A stretch of DNA of 64,000 nucleotides, taken from the NCBI GenBank assembly GCA_025916135.1, contig CP104793.1:1-64000 (forward strand), in the 5' to 3' direction. The first letter of the stretch is position 1. Each line of letters starts with the position of its first letter. Below are positions 62,576-64,000 of the stretch, in pieces. This stretch comes from Rhodobacteraceae bacterium D3-12 (GTDB lineage: Bacteria; Pseudomonadota; Alphaproteobacteria; Rhodobacterales; Rhodobacteraceae). The position numbers and the translations under genes are program-made. The notes under the pieces were generated by a model. It was not told the origin of the DNA, made no database searches, and worked only from the letters and a program-made list of their open reading frames with translations.

Positions 62576-62947
62576 ATGTCTACACAACCCGTCCTCGTCT
62601 GGTGTGAAATCCCCGTCAGAAACCTGAAGAAAGCGTGCGAATTCTATTCAAAAACATACGGTTACGAAGTTAAAATTACAGAAGATGGCCCTAATCCGAC
62701 GGCTGTTTTAAACAATGAAACCGACGTGCCAGCCGGCAATCTATACGTCGGCGAACCGGGCGCGGGAGGCGGTGTGACTGTCCACCTTGCCCTGGCCCAT
62801 GGTGACACGGTCGAAGCCGCATCCGCACGCGCAACCGAGGCCGGTGCCACCATCACGGGGCCGTTAGTGGAAATGCCGTTTGGCCGCTGGACCTATGCGA
62901 CCGACCCCGATGGCAACTCCATCGGCCTGTTTCAGGCGGCGGGTTAA
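62576..62947 (+). CDS. VOC (glyoxalase/bleomycin-resistance fold) family protein
   Basis: A 123-residue single-domain VOC protein: VLVWCEIPVRNLKKACEFYS near residue 6, TYGYEVKITEDGPNPTAVLN, VTVHLALAHGDTVEAASARA, and MPFGRWTYATDPDGNSIGLF near 100. His/Glu metal positions are only partly kept. AAAGGAG lies upstream of the ATG. It starts the operon with the YafY-type regulator, whose ATG is 3 bases after its stop. The substrate is unknown. Confidence 0.9.
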   Translation: MSTQPVLVWCEIPVRNLKKACEFYSKTYGYEVKITEDGPNPTAVLNNETDVPAGNLYVGEPGAGGGVTVHLALAHGDTVEAASARATEAGATITGPLVEMPFGRWTYATDPDGNSIGLFQAAG

Positions 62948-62950
62948 GCT

Positions 62951-63649
62951 ATGCGCCGGGCCGACCGCCTCTTTCAGATCGTTCAGCATTTGCGCGGCGG
63001 TCGGCTTGTCACCGCGGCGCATCTGGCCGACCGGCTCGAAGTGAGCCAACGCACGATCTATCGTGATGTCGCCGATTTGATCGGCTCAGGTGTGCCGATA
63101 GATGGCGAAGCAGGCGTGGGATATATTATGCGCGCTGGCTACGATCTTCCGCCATTGATGTTTACAAATGATGAAGTCGCCGCGCTGGTGGCGGGTGCGC
63201 GCCTGCTTCAGGCCTGGGGCGGGGCAGCGATGGGCGAAGCCGCGCAAGAAGCCTTGGTCAAGATCGAGGCAGTGCTGCCCGACACCGCCCGCGCCAAGGC
63301 CGAGCAAGTTCAGGTGCACGCTTTCCAATCCCATGAAATGACAGAGAAATTGCGCGCTCTCTTCGACAGGATCGACAGCTCTATCAAATCCAGAACCCGC
63401 ATCGAAATTGACTATGAAGACAAGGACGGCGCCGCAAGTGCGCGCATTATCCGCCCCCTTGGGCTGTTCTTCTGGGGCAAGGTCTGGACATTGGTGGGAT
63501 GGTGCGAATTACGCAATGATTTCAGAATGTTCCGCCTAGATCGCATAGGGGCCGCAACGGCCTTGGACCGGTTTCGAGAGGAGCGCGATAAATCGCTCAA
63601 AAACTTCTATGCATGCGCCCGTGAGCGCGGGGCGCAAATTCATTCCTAA
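62951..63649 (+). CDS. YafY-type (HTH-WYL) transcriptional regulator
   Basis: A 232-residue regulator. N-terminal helix-turn-helix: RADRLFQIVQHLRGGRLVTA then HLADRLEVSQRTIYRDVADL, IGSGVPIDGEAGVGYIMRAG. The WYL ligand domain follows: RIEIDYEDKDGAASARIIRP near residue 150, LGLFFWGKVWTLVGWCELRN, and FRMFRLDRIGAATALDRFRE. WYL proteins often sense nucleic acid or small ligands. It is co-transcribed with the VOC gene behind a palindrome. Confidence 0.92.
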   Translation: MRRADRLFQIVQHLRGGRLVTAAHLADRLEVSQRTIYRDVADLIGSGVPIDGEAGVGYIMRAGYDLPPLMFTNDEVAALVAGARLLQAWGGAAMGEAAQEALVKIEAVLPDTARAKAEQVQVHAFQSHEMTEKLRALFDRIDSSIKSRTRIEIDYEDKDGAASARIIRPLGLFFWGKVWTLVGWCELRNDFRMFRLDRIGAATALDRFREERDKSLKNFYACARERGAQIHS

Positions 63650-63940
63650 GCCATTTCTTATCGATGCGTTCGGCATGGTTAATGCCCTAAGCAGGCAAAA
63701 ACTCAACTGTATGACTCCCGGCTGACTCCCGGCTGCCGTGTTCCCCGAATTTGGTTAATGCCGGATTAAGTTAACTCAGCGTACGGCCCCCCTTCATCTG
63801 ACTGAAAATATCCCGGGGGTGTGGGGGCTGACCCCCACTTAAATCTGCGCGTGTCGCACCAGAGGTGCGCATCAAATCTGGCTTGGCCCTCAAACCCAAG
63901 AAACCTGTGCGGCGCAGCCGCTCCTTTTGACAACAGTCGT
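63650..63940. other. Intergenic region with an 11-bp tandem duplication and repeat copy 2
   Basis: No gene is supported. GACTCCCGGCT occurs twice in tandem at 63713-63734. The GC-rich repeat of this family lies at 63787-63838. The rest shows nothing distinctive. Confidence 0.5.
63787..63838 (-). repeat. Short GC-rich intergenic repeat, copy 2
   Basis: Read on the reverse strand: GTGGGGGTCAGCCCCCAC hairpin, CCCCGGGATATTTTCA and CAGATGAAGGGGGG. It matches the element at 9948-9998 in order and spacing, with scattered differences, in the opposite orientation. Confidence 0.7.
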
Positions 63941-64000
63941 TCAGTCGCGCGGCGTGATTTGGCGGATCAGCCCTTCTTGCGTGGCATTGGCCACAAGCCG
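63941..64000 (-). CDS. tesB: Partial gene, C-terminal end, probably acyl-CoA thioesterase II
   Basis: The last 19 codons of a reverse-strand gene that runs off the window: LVANATQEGLIRQITPRD and TGA. The ASTVQEGxxR-like ending is that of TesB-type acyl-CoA thioesterases. Only this tail is visible, so the call is tentative. Confidence 0.55.
   Translation of the reverse strand, partial: RLVANATQEGLIRQITPRD

Overview
The window looks like a chromosomal segment of a Rhodobacterales (roseobacter-group) alphaproteobacterium. The evidence is the block rpsT / dnaA-dnaN-recF-gyrB, the ubiE-ubiB pair, a TakP-type TRAP transporter, a roseobacter-style flagellar cluster, and two copies of a short GC-rich intergenic repeat (9948-9998 and 63787-63838) that I recall as common in this family. 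No CRISPR array or rRNA is visible. One tRNA gene, tRNA-Arg(CCT), is present.

Layout. 0.26-5.2 kb: TRAP transporter for an organic acid, with an unusually long large permease. 5.2-13.5 kb: DUF4202, gyrB, a small membrane protein, recF, dnaN, dnaA and rpsT. 13.7-20.5 kb: two uncharacterised or regulatory genes, enoyl-CoA hydratase, mutM, ubiE, ubiB and an MBL-fold hydrolase. 20.7-25 kb: YjbH/YjbF-like exopolysaccharide secretion genes, a tiny exported protein and an APH-fold kinase. 25.1-30.4 kb: flgD, fliK, a flgJ-like gene cut by an IS3-family element, then fliN and fliP. 30.4-37.8 kb: MoxR / DUF58 / BatA-DUF4159 / large membrane protein, with divergent DUF1285. 37.8-43.7 kb: flgI, flgL, flgK, flgE, motB. 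43.7-44.8 kb: a LacI-family regulator.

45.0-58.1 kb is a 13-kb integrative mobilizable element in the 3' end of tRNA-Arg(CCT), bounded by a 48-bp direct repeat. It carries a ColE1-like mobilization module in which two small mob genes are nested in another frame of the relaxase gene, a HigBA toxin-antitoxin pair, a tyrosine integrase with an excisionase-like gene and a divergent repressor, and a four-gene operon that I regard as the most interesting cargo. That operon encodes a 5-methylcytosine methyltransferase, an HNH nuclease, a large protein with two GHKL ATPase modules (Hsp90/MORC-like N-terminus, histidine-kinase-like C-terminus) and a receiver-domain protein. It reads as a restriction-modification core joined to a two-component-like signalling or ATPase module. 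I do not recognise it as a named defence system.

58.1-64 kb: modABC (reverse strand), a TIGR03084-family protein, an NnrU-family membrane protein, a VOC protein with a YafY-type regulator behind a perfect palindrome, and the tail of a probable tesB.

Seven single-base frame breaks occur in otherwise intact genes: gyrB, ubiB, the large membrane protein (two), the methyltransferase, modA and modC. Each is repaired by one base, and the localised ones lie in short base runs. I read them as sequence or assembly indels rather than gene decay and annotate the full-length genes. The IS break in flgJ and the flagellar tail beyond the IS are different: they look like a real rearrangement that removed or moved flagellar genes.
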